The notes: generated by a model from the letters alone, not told the origin. A stretch of DNA of 64,000 nucleotides from Pseudomonas cerasi (GCF_900074915.1 NZ_LT222319.1:4001001-4065000); one strand, 5' to 3'; numbered from the stretch's first letter, positions 20,930 through 30,889 are shown. Made by a program: numbers and translations.

Positions 20930-21541
20930 TCAGGCGGCGACAGGGACGCCACTGTGAAAGCGGAACTCTTCGTCAGGGCTTTCGATCAGCTCACGCTCGG
21001 CCAGACGGATCTCCTCGATCTTGGCATCGATATCAGCCTTGTCGCCATAGCTGTAAGCCAGCTTGAGGTAGTCCTGAAAGTGCCGCGCTTCGGACTTCAG
21101 CAGACCGCCATAGAATTTGGCCAGCTCTTCGTCAAGATGCGGCACCAGCGCGGCGAATCGCTCACAGGAACGAGCCTCGACGATGGCACCGACGATCAGC
21201 GCATCGGTCAGCCGGTAGGGGTTGTGATTGCGCACCAGCTTGCGCAGCGCTCCGGCATAACGGGCCGAGCTGATGTTGGCCATGGGGATCTGGCGCTTTC
21301 TGATAATGCTGATGACTTGCTCGAAGTGGCGCAGCTCTTCCCGGGCCAGACGCGACATCTTGCTCAACAGGTCGAACTTGTCGTTGTACTGAAACATGAA
21401 CTGGAACGCAGCCCCGGCGGCCTTCTTCTCGTTGTTCGCATGGTCGATCAGCAGGATGTCCAGATTGCGCAGCGCGGCCTGGACCCAGCTGTCGGGGGTG
21501 CGGCAAAGCAGAAAGACTTCGATTTCAGGGATCGGGTACAT
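20930..21541 (-). CDS. miaE: tRNA-(ms2io6A37) hydroxylase MiaE
   Basis: 203 residues counted from MYPIPEIEVF; the frame is open 22 codons further but family members begin here. A di-iron, ferritin-like monooxygenase that hydroxylates the isopentenyl group of ms2i6A at position 37 of tRNAs. Iron ligands are visible in the paired motifs EELRHFEQ and EARHFQDY, with further glutamates in the helices before each. The protein is cytosolic and is transcribed alone, closed by its own terminator. Confidence 0.92.
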   Translation of the reverse strand: MYPIPEIEVFLLCRTPDSWVQAALRNLDILLIDHANNEKKAAGAAFQFMFQYNDKFDLLSKMSRLAREELRHFEQVISIIRKRQIPMANISSARYAGALRKLVRNHNPYRLTDALIVGAIVEARSCERFAALVPHLDEELAKFYGGLLKSEARHFQDYLKLAYSYGDKADIDAKIEEIRLAERELIESPDEEFRFHSGVPVAA

Positions 21542-21625
21542 AGGCTCACAGAATGACGGAGAGGCACGGCCGCGCATTATACGAGGAGCCACGGTACCTC
21601 GCGACACAAAAGCATGCCGGTTTTG

Positions 21626-22096
21626 TCAGGCGCCGAATGCGTCGAGCAGAAAGCCCGGCGCGATATAGCGCTGATAGTGCGCCTCGGAGAGCAGGAAAAA
21701 CTCGCGGTCGATGGCATCGCGCAGTTCCGGCAGCGTCCAGTCGCGAAACTCCGGCAACAACACGAAACCATAGGCCTCGACCTGGCTGATGACCCGTGCG
21801 CCACGGGCGATCAACTGGTAAGCCCAGCAGTATTCGGACTGGTGTGGCACAAAGCGGATCTTGCGCTGGGTCAGCTGCGCACGCAGCTTGTCGGCATCGA
21901 AGACTTCGAGCTTGGCAGTCATCACCTGGACCAGCAGTTGCTCCAGACGCAGCCAGACCGCTCTTTTTTCATCCTCGTTATAGCCGTTCCAGTGGATGAC
22001 CTCGTGGTGGAAGCGCTTGCAGCCACGGCACACCAGATCCCCGTAAACAGTGGAGCAAAGGCCGACGCAGGGGGTTTTGATAATATAATCGGGCAT
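21626..22096 (-). CDS. DUF1289-domain cysteine-rich protein
   Basis: 156 residues from MPDYIIKTPC. The N-terminal 50 residues carry the DUF1289 signature: CVGLC, then a spacer of nine residues and CRGC, followed by RFHHEVIHWNGY. These four cysteines probably bind zinc or an iron-sulfur cluster. The remaining hundred residues are unassigned. An alternative start eight codons upstream (22120) exists. Function unknown; it sits upstream of miaE on the same strand and divergent from acnB. Confidence 0.82.
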   Translation of the reverse strand: MPDYIIKTPCVGLCSTVYGDLVCRGCKRFHHEVIHWNGYNEDEKRAVWLRLEQLLVQVMTAKLEVFDADKLRAQLTQRKIRFVPHQSEYCWAYQLIARGARVISQVEAYGFVLLPEFRDWTLPELRDAIDREFFLLSEAHYQRYIAPGFLLDAFGA

Positions 22097-22182
22097 GTCA
22101 GGCAGGACTGGGGAAGGCAAAACAGGGGCTCATGTTAGCCCTTTGTCTAAGCAAGTTCACCCCCGAAGATGTAGGGGCTAAC

Positions 22183-22211
22183 TTACCTTCGGCAAAGTTT
22201 TGGCGTAGAAT
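22183..22211 (+). promoter_or_regulatory. Candidate sigma-70 promoter of acnB
   Basis: TTACCT (22183-22188) and TAGAAT (22206-22211) are 17 bp apart. This would give a leader of roughly 280 nt before the acnB start. Confidence 0.5.
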
Positions 22212-22243
22212 CAGCGAGCCTTTTAAGGCGCCAATGTCCGTTG

Positions 22244-22382
22244 GAAGCTGTTTTCAAAGCGTCACGAGCACAGTCAAGTTAATCCCGCAGTGCGGCGTCG
22301 ACAGGCCATTCCCTCATCACGAATGGCCGTGTCGACCGCCACTCCCCCCGCCCTGCAGGCGTAAAACTTTGAAAACAGCTTC
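22244..22382 (+). repeat. Nested inverted repeat in the acnB leader
   Basis: A perfect 16-bp inverted repeat (22244-22259 with 22367-22382; arm GAAGCTGTTTTCAAAG) encloses a second near-perfect 15/16-bp pair (22297-22311 with 22321-22336; GTCGACAGGCCATTC with GAATGGCCGTGTCGAC) around a nine-base loop. In RNA this would be a long stem carrying an inner hairpin. It could be a structured leader or a MITE-like insertion with 16-bp ends. Confidence 0.7.
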
Positions 22383-22498
22383 TGTTAGGAATCACCGCTA
22401 CCCTGCCAACAAGGCTCAATAAGCCTTGCGTGGGTACGGGCGATTTCTGGATGAGCGTCCCGGACACCCATTTGGGACCACTGATGAGGGTTAATACT

Positions 22499-25099
22499 GT
22501 GCTTGAAGCCTACCGTAAACATATCGAAGAGCGTGCCGCCCAGGGCATCGTGCCCCAGCCGCTTAACGCCGAACAAACTGCAGGCCTGGTCGAGCTGCTG
22601 AAGAATCCCCCGGCTGGCGAAGAAGCTTTCCTTGTCGACCTGATCACCAATCGCGTTCCGCCAGGCGTTGACGAAGCTGCCTACGTCAAGGCCGGTTTCC
22701 TGTCTGCCCTGGCCAAGGGCGAAGCCACTTCTCCCCTGATCGACAAAAAACGCGCTACCGAACTGCTCGGCACCATGCAAGGTGGCTACAACATCGTCAC
22801 CCTGGTTGAACTGCTCGACGACGCCACCCTCGCGCCAGTCGCTGCCGAACAACTCAAGCACACCCTGCTGATGTTCGACGCCTTCCACGACGTGGCCGAA
22901 AAAGCCAAGAACGGCAATGCCCACGCCAAGGCTGTCCTGCAGTCCTGGGCCGACGGCGAGTGGTTCAAGAAGCGTCCGACGCTGGCCGACAAGATCAGCC
23001 TGCGCGTCTTCAAGGTCACCGGCGAAACCAACACCGACGACCTGTCCCCTGCCCCTGATGCCTGGTCGCGTCCAGACATCCCGCTGCACGCACTGGCCAT
23101 GCTGAAAATGGCCCGTGACGGGATCGTCCCTGACGTCCAGGGCGCCATCGGCCCGATGAAGCAGATCGAAGAAATGCGCGGTCAGGGCTTCCCGATTGCC
23201 TACGTCGGTGACGTGGTCGGTACCGGTTCCTCGCGTAAATCGGCAACCAACTCGGTACTCTGGTTCTTCGGCGACGACGTCCCTTACGTCCCGAACAAGC
23301 GTGCCGGCGGTTTCTGCTTCGGCAGCAAAATTGCTCCGATCTTCTACAACACCATGGAAGATGCTGGCGCTCTGCCAATCGAATTCGATGTCTCGAACAT
23401 CAACATGGGTGACGTGATCGACGTCTACCCCTACGCTGGCAAGGTCTGCAAGCACGACAGCGACGAAGTCATCACCACCTTCGAAATGAAGACCCCGGTG
23501 CTGCTCGACGAAGTCCGCGCTGGCGGCCGTATTCCGCTGATCATCGGCCGCGGCCTGACCAGCAAGGCGCGCGCCGAACTGGGCCTGCCGGAGTTCGACC
23601 TGTTCAAGACCCCTGACCAGCCAGCCGAAAGCACCAAGGGTTACACCCTGGCGCAGAAGATGGTCGGCAAGGCATGCGGCGTAGCGGGCGTTCGTCCGGG
23701 CACCTACTGCGAACCGAAGATGACCACCGTCGGCTCCCAGGACACCACTGGCCCGATGACTCGCGACGAACTGAAAGACCTGGCGTGCCTGGGCTTCTCG
23801 ACCGACCTGGTCATGCAGTCGTTCTGCCACACCGCAGCCTATCCGAAGCCTATCGACGTCAAGACGCACCACACGCTGCCTGACTTCATCATGACCCGCG
23901 GCGGCGTTTCCCTGCGTCCGGGCGACGGCATCATCCACAGCTGGCTGAACCGCATGCTGCTGCCGGACACCGTCGGTACCGGTGGCGACTCGCACACCCG
24001 CTTCCCGATCGGTATCTCCTTCCCGGCCGGCTCCGGCCTGGTGGCGTTCGCCGCTGCAACGGGCGTCATGCCGCTGGACATGCCTGAATCGATCCTGGTT
24101 CGCTTCAAGGGCAAGATGCAGCCTGGCATCACCCTGCGCGACCTGGTTCACGCCATTCCTTACTACGCGATTCAGGCTGGCCTGCTGACCGTAGAGAAGA
24201 AAGGCAAGAAGAACGCATTCTCCGGTCGCATCCTGGAGATCGAAGGCCTCGACAACCTGAGCATCGAACAGGCTTTCGAGCTGTCCGACGCCTCTGCCGA
24301 GCGTTCGGCTGCCGGTTGCACCATCAAGCTGGCCAAAGAGCCGATCATCGAATACCTGAATTCGAACATCACCCTGCTGCGCTGGATGATCGAACAGGGC
24401 TACGGTGATCCGCGCACTCTGGAGCGTCGTGCTCAGGCGATGGAAGCCTGGGTTGCCAACCCGGAGCTGCTGGAAGCCGACAAGGACGCCGAGTACGCCG
24501 AAATCATCGAAATCGATCTGGCCGACGTCAAGGAGCCTGTGCTCTGCGCGCCGAACGACCCGGACGATGCCCGCCTGCTGTCTTCGGTACAGGGCGAGAA
24601 GATCGATGAAGTGTTCATCGGCTCCTGCATGACCAACATCGGCCACTTCCGCGCTGCGGGCAAGTTGCTGGATCAGGTCAAGGGCCAGCTGCCGACGCGT
24701 CTGTGGCTGTCGCCGCCGACCAAGATGGATGCTCACCAGCTGACCGAAGAAGGCTACTACGGCATCTACGGCAAGGCTGGCGCGCGCATGGAAATGCCGG
24801 GCTGCTCGCTGTGCATGGGTAACCAGGCACGCGTGGAACCGAACTCGACCGTAGTGTCGACGTCGACCCGTAACTTCCCGAACCGTCTGGGTGACGGCGC
24901 GAACGTCTACTTGGCCTCGGCCGAGCTGGCGTCCGTTGCGTCTATTCTGGGTCGTCTGCCGACGGTCGAAGAGTACATGAGCTACGCCAACCAGATCGAT
25001 ACCATGGCAGCGGACGTGTACCGCTACCTGAGCTTCGATCAGATCGCCGAGTTCCGTGAAGCCGCTGCGAACGCCAACATCCCGGCCGTTCAAGTGTAA
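22499..25099 (+). CDS. acnB: Aconitate hydratase B
   Basis: 866 residues. AcnB is the main TCA-cycle aconitase (citrate to isocitrate), a [4Fe-4S] enzyme. The HEAT-like N-terminal domain and the swivel domain precede the core in AcnB order. The start was taken at the GTG at 22499 (LEAYRKHIEERAAQG); with it the three cluster cysteines fall at 710 (GSCMTN), 769 and 772 (GCSLCMGN), identical to E. coli AcnB numbering. GAGG lies upstream. The long structured leader suggests post-transcriptional control. Confidence 0.97.
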   Translation: MLEAYRKHIEERAAQGIVPQPLNAEQTAGLVELLKNPPAGEEAFLVDLITNRVPPGVDEAAYVKAGFLSALAKGEATSPLIDKKRATELLGTMQGGYNIVTLVELLDDATLAPVAAEQLKHTLLMFDAFHDVAEKAKNGNAHAKAVLQSWADGEWFKKRPTLADKISLRVFKVTGETNTDDLSPAPDAWSRPDIPLHALAMLKMARDGIVPDVQGAIGPMKQIEEMRGQGFPIAYVGDVVGTGSSRKSATNSVLWFFGDDVPYVPNKRAGGFCFGSKIAPIFYNTMEDAGALPIEFDVSNINMGDVIDVYPYAGKVCKHDSDEVITTFEMKTPVLLDEVRAGGRIPLIIGRGLTSKARAELGLPEFDLFKTPDQPAESTKGYTLAQKMVGKACGVAGVRPGTYCEPKMTTVGSQDTTGPMTRDELKDLACLGFSTDLVMQSFCHTAAYPKPIDVKTHHTLPDFIMTRGGVSLRPGDGIIHSWLNRMLLPDTVGTGGDSHTRFPIGISFPAGSGLVAFAAATGVMPLDMPESILVRFKGKMQPGITLRDLVHAIPYYAIQAGLLTVEKKGKKNAFSGRILEIEGLDNLSIEQAFELSDASAERSAAGCTIKLAKEPIIEYLNSNITLLRWMIEQGYGDPRTLERRAQAMEAWVANPELLEADKDAEYAEIIEIDLADVKEPVLCAPNDPDDARLLSSVQGEKIDEVFIGSCMTNIGHFRAAGKLLDQVKGQLPTRLWLSPPTKMDAHQLTEEGYYGIYGKAGARMEMPGCSLCMGNQARVEPNSTVVSTSTRNFPNRLGDGANVYLASAELASVASILGRLPTVEEYMSYANQIDTMAADVYRYLSFDQIAEFREAAANANIPAVQV

Positions 25100-25120
25100 G
25101 CACGAAAGCAGGCACCATAA

Positions 25121-25151
25121 GAACCCCATCCTCGCGATGGGGTTTTTTTTG
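25121..25151 (+). terminator. Rho-independent terminator of acnB
   Basis: AACCCCATC-CTCGC-GATGGGGTT followed by eight T's, 22 bp after the acnB stop. Confidence 0.9.
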
Positions 25152-25207
25152 CCCTCAATCGAACACGTACATATATTTTTCACATTCACATGGCTATAGT
25201 GGCGGCC

Positions 25208-25312
25208 CTTGTTGGGGAGTAGCCTGCTCTTGACTCCGGTCACAGAGCGTTCGCATCAACATTCTCGGCAGCATGCCGTGGTGCGAACACCTTCTGGTTG
25301 GCGAGACCAACG
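25208..25312 (+). ncRNA. yybP-ykoY manganese riboswitch
   Basis: The two conserved halves of the class are present: GGGGAGTAGCC at 25214-25224 and GGCGAGACC at 25300-25308, separated by an extended hairpin (GTTCGCA...TGCGAAC). It lies directly before mntP, the Mn2+ exporter this riboswitch class controls in E. coli. A likely expression platform, AGTCGGGC (25329-25336) with GCCCGACT (25361-25368), sits just before the start codon. A -10-like TATAGT is at 25195-25200. Confidence 0.88.
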
Positions 25313-25378
25313 ATGCATCCATGCCTAAAGTCGGGCGTGTGGTTGCGTCGTTGACTCATAGCCCGACTGGATATAACC

Positions 25379-25948
25379 GTGAATCCGATTTCCCTCCTCT
25401 TTCTCGCGCTTGCCATGTCCACGGACGCCTTTGCTGCGGCCCTTGGTAAAGGAGCAAGCCTGCATAAACCGCGCTTTCTCGAAGCATTGCGCACGGGCCT
25501 CATATTCGGCGCCATCGAAACCATCACGCCAGTCATAGGCTGGGGTATCGGCCAGGTGGCTGCGCGCTTCGCCGAGAGCTGGGACCATTGGATCGCTTTC
25601 ACTCTGCTGCTGGTGCTCGGCCTGCACATGATCTACAACGGTATCAAGCAAGACGATGACGAAGAGCAGGAAAAGCCGGGGCAGCATTCTTTCTGGATTC
25701 TTGCCGTCACCGCATTCGCCACCAGTATCGATGCACTGGCAGTCGGCGTAGGCCTGGCATTTGTCGACGTCAATATCGTGGTTGCCGCCCTGGCCATCGG
25801 CCTGGCGACTACCGTCATGGTCACCATCGGCGTGATGCTGGGCCGGGTACTGGGCACCATGGTCGGCAAACGCGCTGAAATCGTTGGCGGTATCGTACTG
25901 ATCGTGGTCGGTGCAACGATTCTTTACGAGCATCTGTCGGCGTTGTAA
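25379..25948 (+). CDS. mntP: MntP, manganese efflux pump
   Basis: 189 residues, GTG start. Six hydrophobic helices in two homologous halves; the acidic signatures AMSTDAFAAALGKG (near 12-25) and the second-half ATSIDALAVGVGLA (near 117-130) match the MntP repeat. It exports Mn2+ across the inner membrane and protects against manganese toxicity. Expression is likely switched on by Mn2+ through the riboswitch immediately upstream. Confidence 0.95.
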   Translation: MNPISLLFLALAMSTDAFAAALGKGASLHKPRFLEALRTGLIFGAIETITPVIGWGIGQVAARFAESWDHWIAFTLLLVLGLHMIYNGIKQDDDEEQEKPGQHSFWILAVTAFATSIDALAVGVGLAFVDVNIVVAALAIGLATTVMVTIGVMLGRVLGTMVGKRAEIVGGIVLIVVGATILYEHLSAL

Positions 25949-25972
25949 TCGACTTACAGAACGCGTCGAGCA

Positions 25973-26008
25973 GAAAAAAAAACCCGCATCTTTCGATGCG
26001 GGTTTTTT
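25973..26008. terminator. Bidirectional terminator between mntP and gdhB
   Basis: ACCCGCATC-TTTC-GATGCGGGT (25982-26003) with an A-run on the left and a T-run on the right; it can end both converging transcripts. Confidence 0.9.
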
Positions 26009-26032
26009 ATGGGTACAGCTTTTACAGCCCGA

Positions 26033-29000
26033 TTACACGATGAGGCCCTGCCCGCTCATGGCCAGGTCCAGCAGCTCGCGGTTGGCAACCGCGTACATCG
26101 CGTAATCCGTGCCGCTTGCCGCACGCAGTTCGACCAGCATGGCACGCCAGCGCTCGACCATCAGAGCATGCTGTTCCAGCCACAGGGCCAGACGCGCGTC
26201 GATTTCCGAAGGACCGTCAGCCATCTGCAGAACAGACACGGTGATTGCCCGCTGTTGCCAGTCGACATCGTCACGGAACGCTTCACGCGCCAGCGCCTGC
26301 CAGTTGTTTTCCACCGGCAGACTGCTGATCTGTTGCAAGTACCAGGTTATGTCCAGCGCGCTGCCAACGGCAAAGTACGCCTTGGCGACATCGGCGGCGT
26401 TCTGCCCGGTCACGTCGGAGGCTTCGATGATCGGCAACAGCGTGTACAGATGTGTCGTACCAGCGACCATGCGCGCCAGCAGTTCCGGCACACCGGCTTC
26501 GACATACGCCTGATAACGGGTCTGCCACATCTCGCGGGTAGGCCCTTCCAGCAGCTCGTCAAGCTTGAGGCCCAGTGCAGCGAGGTGCGGACCGAAGTGC
26601 GCCACGTCACGGCCAGCGTCCAGTTCATTGCGACGACTGCGCAGGAACCAGCGCGTGGCACGACGCCCCAGACGCATCAGCTCATCCATCAGCGCCAGCT
26701 GGATTTCCGCCGAAACCTTGTAGTCCAGCGCCTCGATCTGACGGAACCAGTGCGGCAGGTGGAAGATGTCACGCACGATCACGTAGGCACCGGCCACCGC
26801 AGCAGCGCTCATGCCGGTCGACTCTTTGAGCCGCTGCACGAAGGTGATGCCCATGTGGTTGACCAGATCGTTGGCGATCTGCGTGCTGACGATCTCGCGC
26901 TTCAGACGATGGCCGCGCATGGCTGTGGAAAACCTGGCGCCCAGCGAAGGCGGGAACGCGGTTTCCATATCACGCGCCAGATAGTCGTCATCCGGCACAC
27001 GGGATTCCAGCAACGCTTCCTTGAGGTCGATCTTGCTGTACGAGATCAACACCGACAGCTCGGCACGACTCAAGCCCTGCTTGGCTGCAATCCGCTCGGC
27101 AATCTGCTCTTCGGCAGGCAGGAATTCGATGGCACGATCAAGCTTGCCACGCGCCTCCAGGTCACTCATCAGACGCTTGTATTCGGCAATCCGCTCGTAA
27201 GCGCGACGGGCTGCCAGCGACAACGCCTGGGTCTGCTTGTAGTTGTTGCCCAGCACCAGGTGGCCTACTTCATCGGTCATGCTTTCGAGCAACTGATTGC
27301 GCTGCTTCTCGGTCATGTCACCGGCCTGCACCACTTCGTTGAGCAGGATCTTGATGTTCACTTCGTGGTCGGAGCAGTCCACACCGCCCGCGTTGTCGAT
27401 GAAGTCGGTGTTGGTCGCGCCGCCATTGAGGCCGAACTCGACACGGCCCAGCTGGGTCATGCCCAGGTTACCGCCCTCGCCCACCACCTTGCAGCGCAGC
27501 TCGTTGCCGTCGACGCGCAGCGCGTCGTTGGCCTTGTCGCCCACATCGGCATGCGATTCTTCGCTGGACTTCACGTACGTGCCGATACCGCCGTTCCACA
27601 ACAGATCGACCGGCGCCTTGAGCAGCGCATGCAGCAGTTCGGTCGGGGTCAGCTTGTCGGCCTTGATATCGAAGCGCGCCTTCATCTGTTCGGTGATGGC
27701 GATACTCTTCAGGCTGCGCGGGAAGATCCCGCCGCCAGCGGACATGATGCTGGTGTCGTAGTCGGTCCAGGACGAGCGCGGCAGATTGAACAGGCGCTGA
27801 CGCTCTGCAAAGCTGCTGGCCGGGTCCGGATTCGGATCGATGAAGATGTGCAGGTGGTTGAACGCTGCGACCAGTTGCAGCTTGTCAGACATCAGCAGGC
27901 CGTTGCCGAACACGTCACCGGCCATGTCGCCGATACCGATCACGCTGATGCTGTCCTGCTGCACATTGATGTCGCGTTCACGGAAGTGACGCTGCACGCC
28001 CACCCAGGCACCCTTGGCGGTGATGCCCATCTTCTTGTGGTCATAACCGGCAGAACCACCGGAAGCGAAGGCGTCACCCAGCCAGAAGCCGTAATCGATG
28101 GCAATGCCGTTGGCGATGTCGGAGAACGTCGCCGTGCCCTTGTCGGCGGCCACCACCAGATACGAGTCATCGTCGTCATGACGTACGACGTTGACCGGCG
28201 GCACCAGCGCGCCTTCCTTGAGGTTGTCGGTAATGTCCAGCAGCCCGGAGATGAAGATGCGGTAGCAGGCGATTGCCTCGGCCTGCACTTCGTCGCGGTT
28301 GCCGGTGGTCGGCAGGCGACGCGGCACAAAGCCGCCCTTGGCACCTACCGGCACAATGACCGAGTTCTTCACCTGCTGGGCTTTTACCAGGCCCAGCACT
28401 TCGGTACGGAAGTCTTCCTCGCGGTCCGACCAGCGCAGGCCGCCACGCGCCACGTTGCCGAAGCGCAGATGCACGCCTTCGACACGCGGCGAATAAACGA
28501 AGATTTCAAACTTGGGCACCGGCTTGGGCAACTCGGGAATCAGGCGCGGGTTGAACTTGAAGCTGAAATAGCCCTTGCTCTGCCCGTTGGCATCGGCCTG
28601 ATAGAAGTTGGTCCGCAGGGTTGCCTTGATCAGGTCCAGATAACGACGCAGGATGCGGTCTTCGTTGAGCACCTGCACGTCGTCCAGCGCAGTCAGAATC
28701 GCCTGTTCGAGACGCAGCTGCTTGTCGTCAAGATCGTCGGAACCCAGCTTGCGCGCCAGATAGAACCGGGTCTTGAACAGACGCGTCAGCTCGCGGGCGA
28801 TGTCGGTGTGGTTGTTCAGCGTGGTGGCGATGTAACCCAGGTCAAAGCCCAGACGAATCTGCTTCAGATAGCGCGCATAGGCACGCAGCAGTGCCACGTC
28901 GCGCCACGGCAGGCCGGCGGTGAGTACCAGACGGTTGAACGCATCGTTTTCGGCATCGCCGCGCACGATGTGCACGAACGCATCCTGCAGGGTGTCGTTG

Positions 29001-30889
29001 AGCTGCTGGATATCGAGGTTCAGACCTTCGCCGTAAGTAAAGGCGAAATCATGAATCCAGAACTCGCGACCGTTGGCATGATGCAGGCGGTACGGGAACT
29101 CGCCCAGCACCCGCAGGCCGAGGTTTTCCAGAATCGGCAACACGTCGGACAGGGCCAGCGGTGTATCGGCGTGATACAGCTTGCAATGCAATTGCTGGCG
29201 GCCACCGGCCAGTGGCTGGTAGAAGCTCATCACCAGCGGATTGGCTTCGCTGAGGCTCAGTACGTGCTGCATGTCGACGACTGCCGAATGCGCCGCAAAA
29301 CGCTCGCGGTAGCCAGCCGGGAAGCCTTTCGGGAAGTCGGCCAGCACATTGGTGCCGTGCGCTTCACCGAAGCTTTCAACCACCAGACTGGCGTAGTCGT
29401 CCTTCCACGAACGGCACGCCTGAATGACTTCGTTTTCCAGCTGGGCGACGTCGATCTCCAGATTGATCTTCGGGTCTACGCGCAGAATCAACTGCACCCG
29501 CGCCAGCACCGATTCAGAGAAGAACGTCCAGAACTCGCAATCGCTGGCCTTGAGGCGATCCATCAAGACCTGCTGGATCTTCTGGCGCACTTCGGTGGAG
29601 TACACGTCGCGTGGCACATAGGCCAGGCAGTAGCAGAAACGCCCGTACGGGTCCTTGCGCAGGAACACGCGAATCTTGTTGCGCTCCTGAATCTGCACGA
29701 TCGACATGACCGTGGTGAACAATTCGTCCACCGGCGTCTGGAACAGGTCGTCACGTGGCAGCACTTCGACCACCTGCGCCAGTTCCTTGCCCAGGTGCGC
29801 CTTGGCGTCGAAACCGGAGCGACGCTCGACCTCGGCGACCTTGCGACGGATGTACGGAATCTGTCGCACGCTCTCGCCATACACCGACGAGGTGTACAGG
29901 CCCATGAAACGACATTCCTTGATGACCTTGCCCGACGCGTCGATCTGCCGGATCGAAACGTAATCCGGGTACGCCGGACGGTGCACGCGGCTTGGATGCG
30001 CCGCCTTGGCAAACGACAGCAGCACCGGTTCCTGCAGGTATTTCACCGCGTAGTCTTCGATGTGCAGCTCTTCGCGGGTCAGACCAGGGCGCAGCAGTCG
30101 GGTCAGCCCCAGGAAGGACGACTCGTCGTAGACCAACTGGCCGCCTTCGGCGTCGTTACGCACTTCGAACTCTTCGTAGCCCAGGAAGGTGAAGTGGTTG
30201 TCCACCAGCCATTGCAGGAAGACCTTGATCTCGGCTTTTTCCTCGACGTCGGTGTTGGACTCGTTGGCATCGATACTGGCCAGCAGCTCGTGCAGACGCG
30301 CTTTCATTGGCCCGAAATCTTCGACGGCAGCGCGTACTTCGCCCAGCACCTGCTCCAGCTCGCGCGCCAGCACGTTCAACTCGCTGACGTTGGCGCAGCG
30401 GTCGATCTCCAGGTACATCAGCGATTCCTGCAGCACGTCGTCGCCGGCGGTGCCTTTGGGCAGCAGCTCGAGCAATTCGCCAGCAGCGCCACGACGCACG
30501 CTCAGCACGGTGGTCTGCAGGGTGTGGATGCTGTAGCCGCGGCGGTTCAGCTCGGTGCGGACGGAGTCGACCAGAAACGGCAGGTCATGATGCAGCACTT
30601 CAACGGCAGTGTGAGTCGATTGCCAGCCGTGGCGCTCGTAATCGGGGTTGTAGACCCGGACCTGCGGGTGAGCATGTTCGAAACGCTCCAGCAGGCGCCA
30701 TGCGGACAAGGTGCAGCCTGCCAGGTCGGAAAGCCGCCGCTGGGTGAGTTCGTCGAGGGAAATAATGCCGAAGAATTGCTCGGCGAACAGCGCCACTTGT
30801 GGCAGTGCCTGTTCGCTGATGTGCTGAGCCAGTGCCGCTTGCAGTTGATGCTGGAAGTCGGCCTTGCTGGCTGCGGTGAAGAACGCCAT
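26033..30889 (-). CDS. gdhB: NAD-specific glutamate dehydrogenase, large 180-kDa type
   Basis: 1618 residues, the size of the L_180 NAD-GDH class first described in Streptomyces and Pseudomonas. It oxidises glutamate to 2-oxoglutarate and ammonia, mainly for catabolism of glutamate and arginine. The long N-terminal part holds ACT-like regulatory segments; the catalytic core near 800-1150 shows RGGLRWSDREEDFRTEVLGL and the active-site lysine block VPVGAKGGFV, then the NAD-binding region (GIGDMAGDVFGNG). GGAG lies eight bases before the ATG. It is a single-gene unit. A long open frame on the opposite strand is a codon-bias shadow. Confidence 0.96.
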   Translation of the reverse strand: MAFFTAASKADFQHQLQAALAQHISEQALPQVALFAEQFFGIISLDELTQRRLSDLAGCTLSAWRLLERFEHAHPQVRVYNPDYERHGWQSTHTAVEVLHHDLPFLVDSVRTELNRRGYSIHTLQTTVLSVRRGAAGELLELLPKGTAGDDVLQESLMYLEIDRCANVSELNVLARELEQVLGEVRAAVEDFGPMKARLHELLASIDANESNTDVEEKAEIKVFLQWLVDNHFTFLGYEEFEVRNDAEGGQLVYDESSFLGLTRLLRPGLTREELHIEDYAVKYLQEPVLLSFAKAAHPSRVHRPAYPDYVSIRQIDASGKVIKECRFMGLYTSSVYGESVRQIPYIRRKVAEVERRSGFDAKAHLGKELAQVVEVLPRDDLFQTPVDELFTTVMSIVQIQERNKIRVFLRKDPYGRFCYCLAYVPRDVYSTEVRQKIQQVLMDRLKASDCEFWTFFSESVLARVQLILRVDPKINLEIDVAQLENEVIQACRSWKDDYASLVVESFGEAHGTNVLADFPKGFPAGYRERFAAHSAVVDMQHVLSLSEANPLVMSFYQPLAGGRQQLHCKLYHADTPLALSDVLPILENLGLRVLGEFPYRLHHANGREFWIHDFAFTYGEGLNLDIQQLNDTLQDAFVHIVRGDAENDAFNRLVLTAGLPWRDVALLRAYARYLKQIRLGFDLGYIATTLNNHTDIARELTRLFKTRFYLARKLGSDDLDDKQLRLEQAILTALDDVQVLNEDRILRRYLDLIKATLRTNFYQADANGQSKGYFSFKFNPRLIPELPKPVPKFEIFVYSPRVEGVHLRFGNVARGGLRWSDREEDFRTEVLGLVKAQQVKNSVIVPVGAKGGFVPRRLPTTGNRDEVQAEAIACYRIFISGLLDITDNLKEGALVPPVNVVRHDDDDSYLVVAADKGTATFSDIANGIAIDYGFWLGDAFASGGSAGYDHKKMGITAKGAWVGVQRHFRERDINVQQDSISVIGIGDMAGDVFGNGLLMSDKLQLVAAFNHLHIFIDPNPDPASSFAERQRLFNLPRSSWTDYDTSIMSAGGGIFPRSLKSIAITEQMKARFDIKADKLTPTELLHALLKAPVDLLWNGGIGTYVKSSEESHADVGDKANDALRVDGNELRCKVVGEGGNLGMTQLGRVEFGLNGGATNTDFIDNAGGVDCSDHEVNIKILLNEVVQAGDMTEKQRNQLLESMTDEVGHLVLGNNYKQTQALSLAARRAYERIAEYKRLMSDLEARGKLDRAIEFLPAEEQIAERIAAKQGLSRAELSVLISYSKIDLKEALLESRVPDDDYLARDMETAFPPSLGARFSTAMRGHRLKREIVSTQIANDLVNHMGITFVQRLKESTGMSAAAVAGAYVIVRDIFHLPHWFRQIEALDYKVSAEIQLALMDELMRLGRRATRWFLRSRRNELDAGRDVAHFGPHLAALGLKLDELLEGPTREMWQTRYQAYVEAGVPELLARMVAGTTHLYTLLPIIEASDVTGQNAADVAKAYFAVGSALDITWYLQQISSLPVENNWQALAREAFRDDVDWQQRAITVSVLQMADGPSEIDARLALWLEQHALMVERWRAMLVELRAASGTDYAMYAVANRELLDLAMSGQGLIV

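Noticed and set aside
22385..25243. 952-residue open frame on minus opposite acnB
   Set aside because: Codon-bias shadow of acnB with the same composition pattern; it even spans the acnB terminator.
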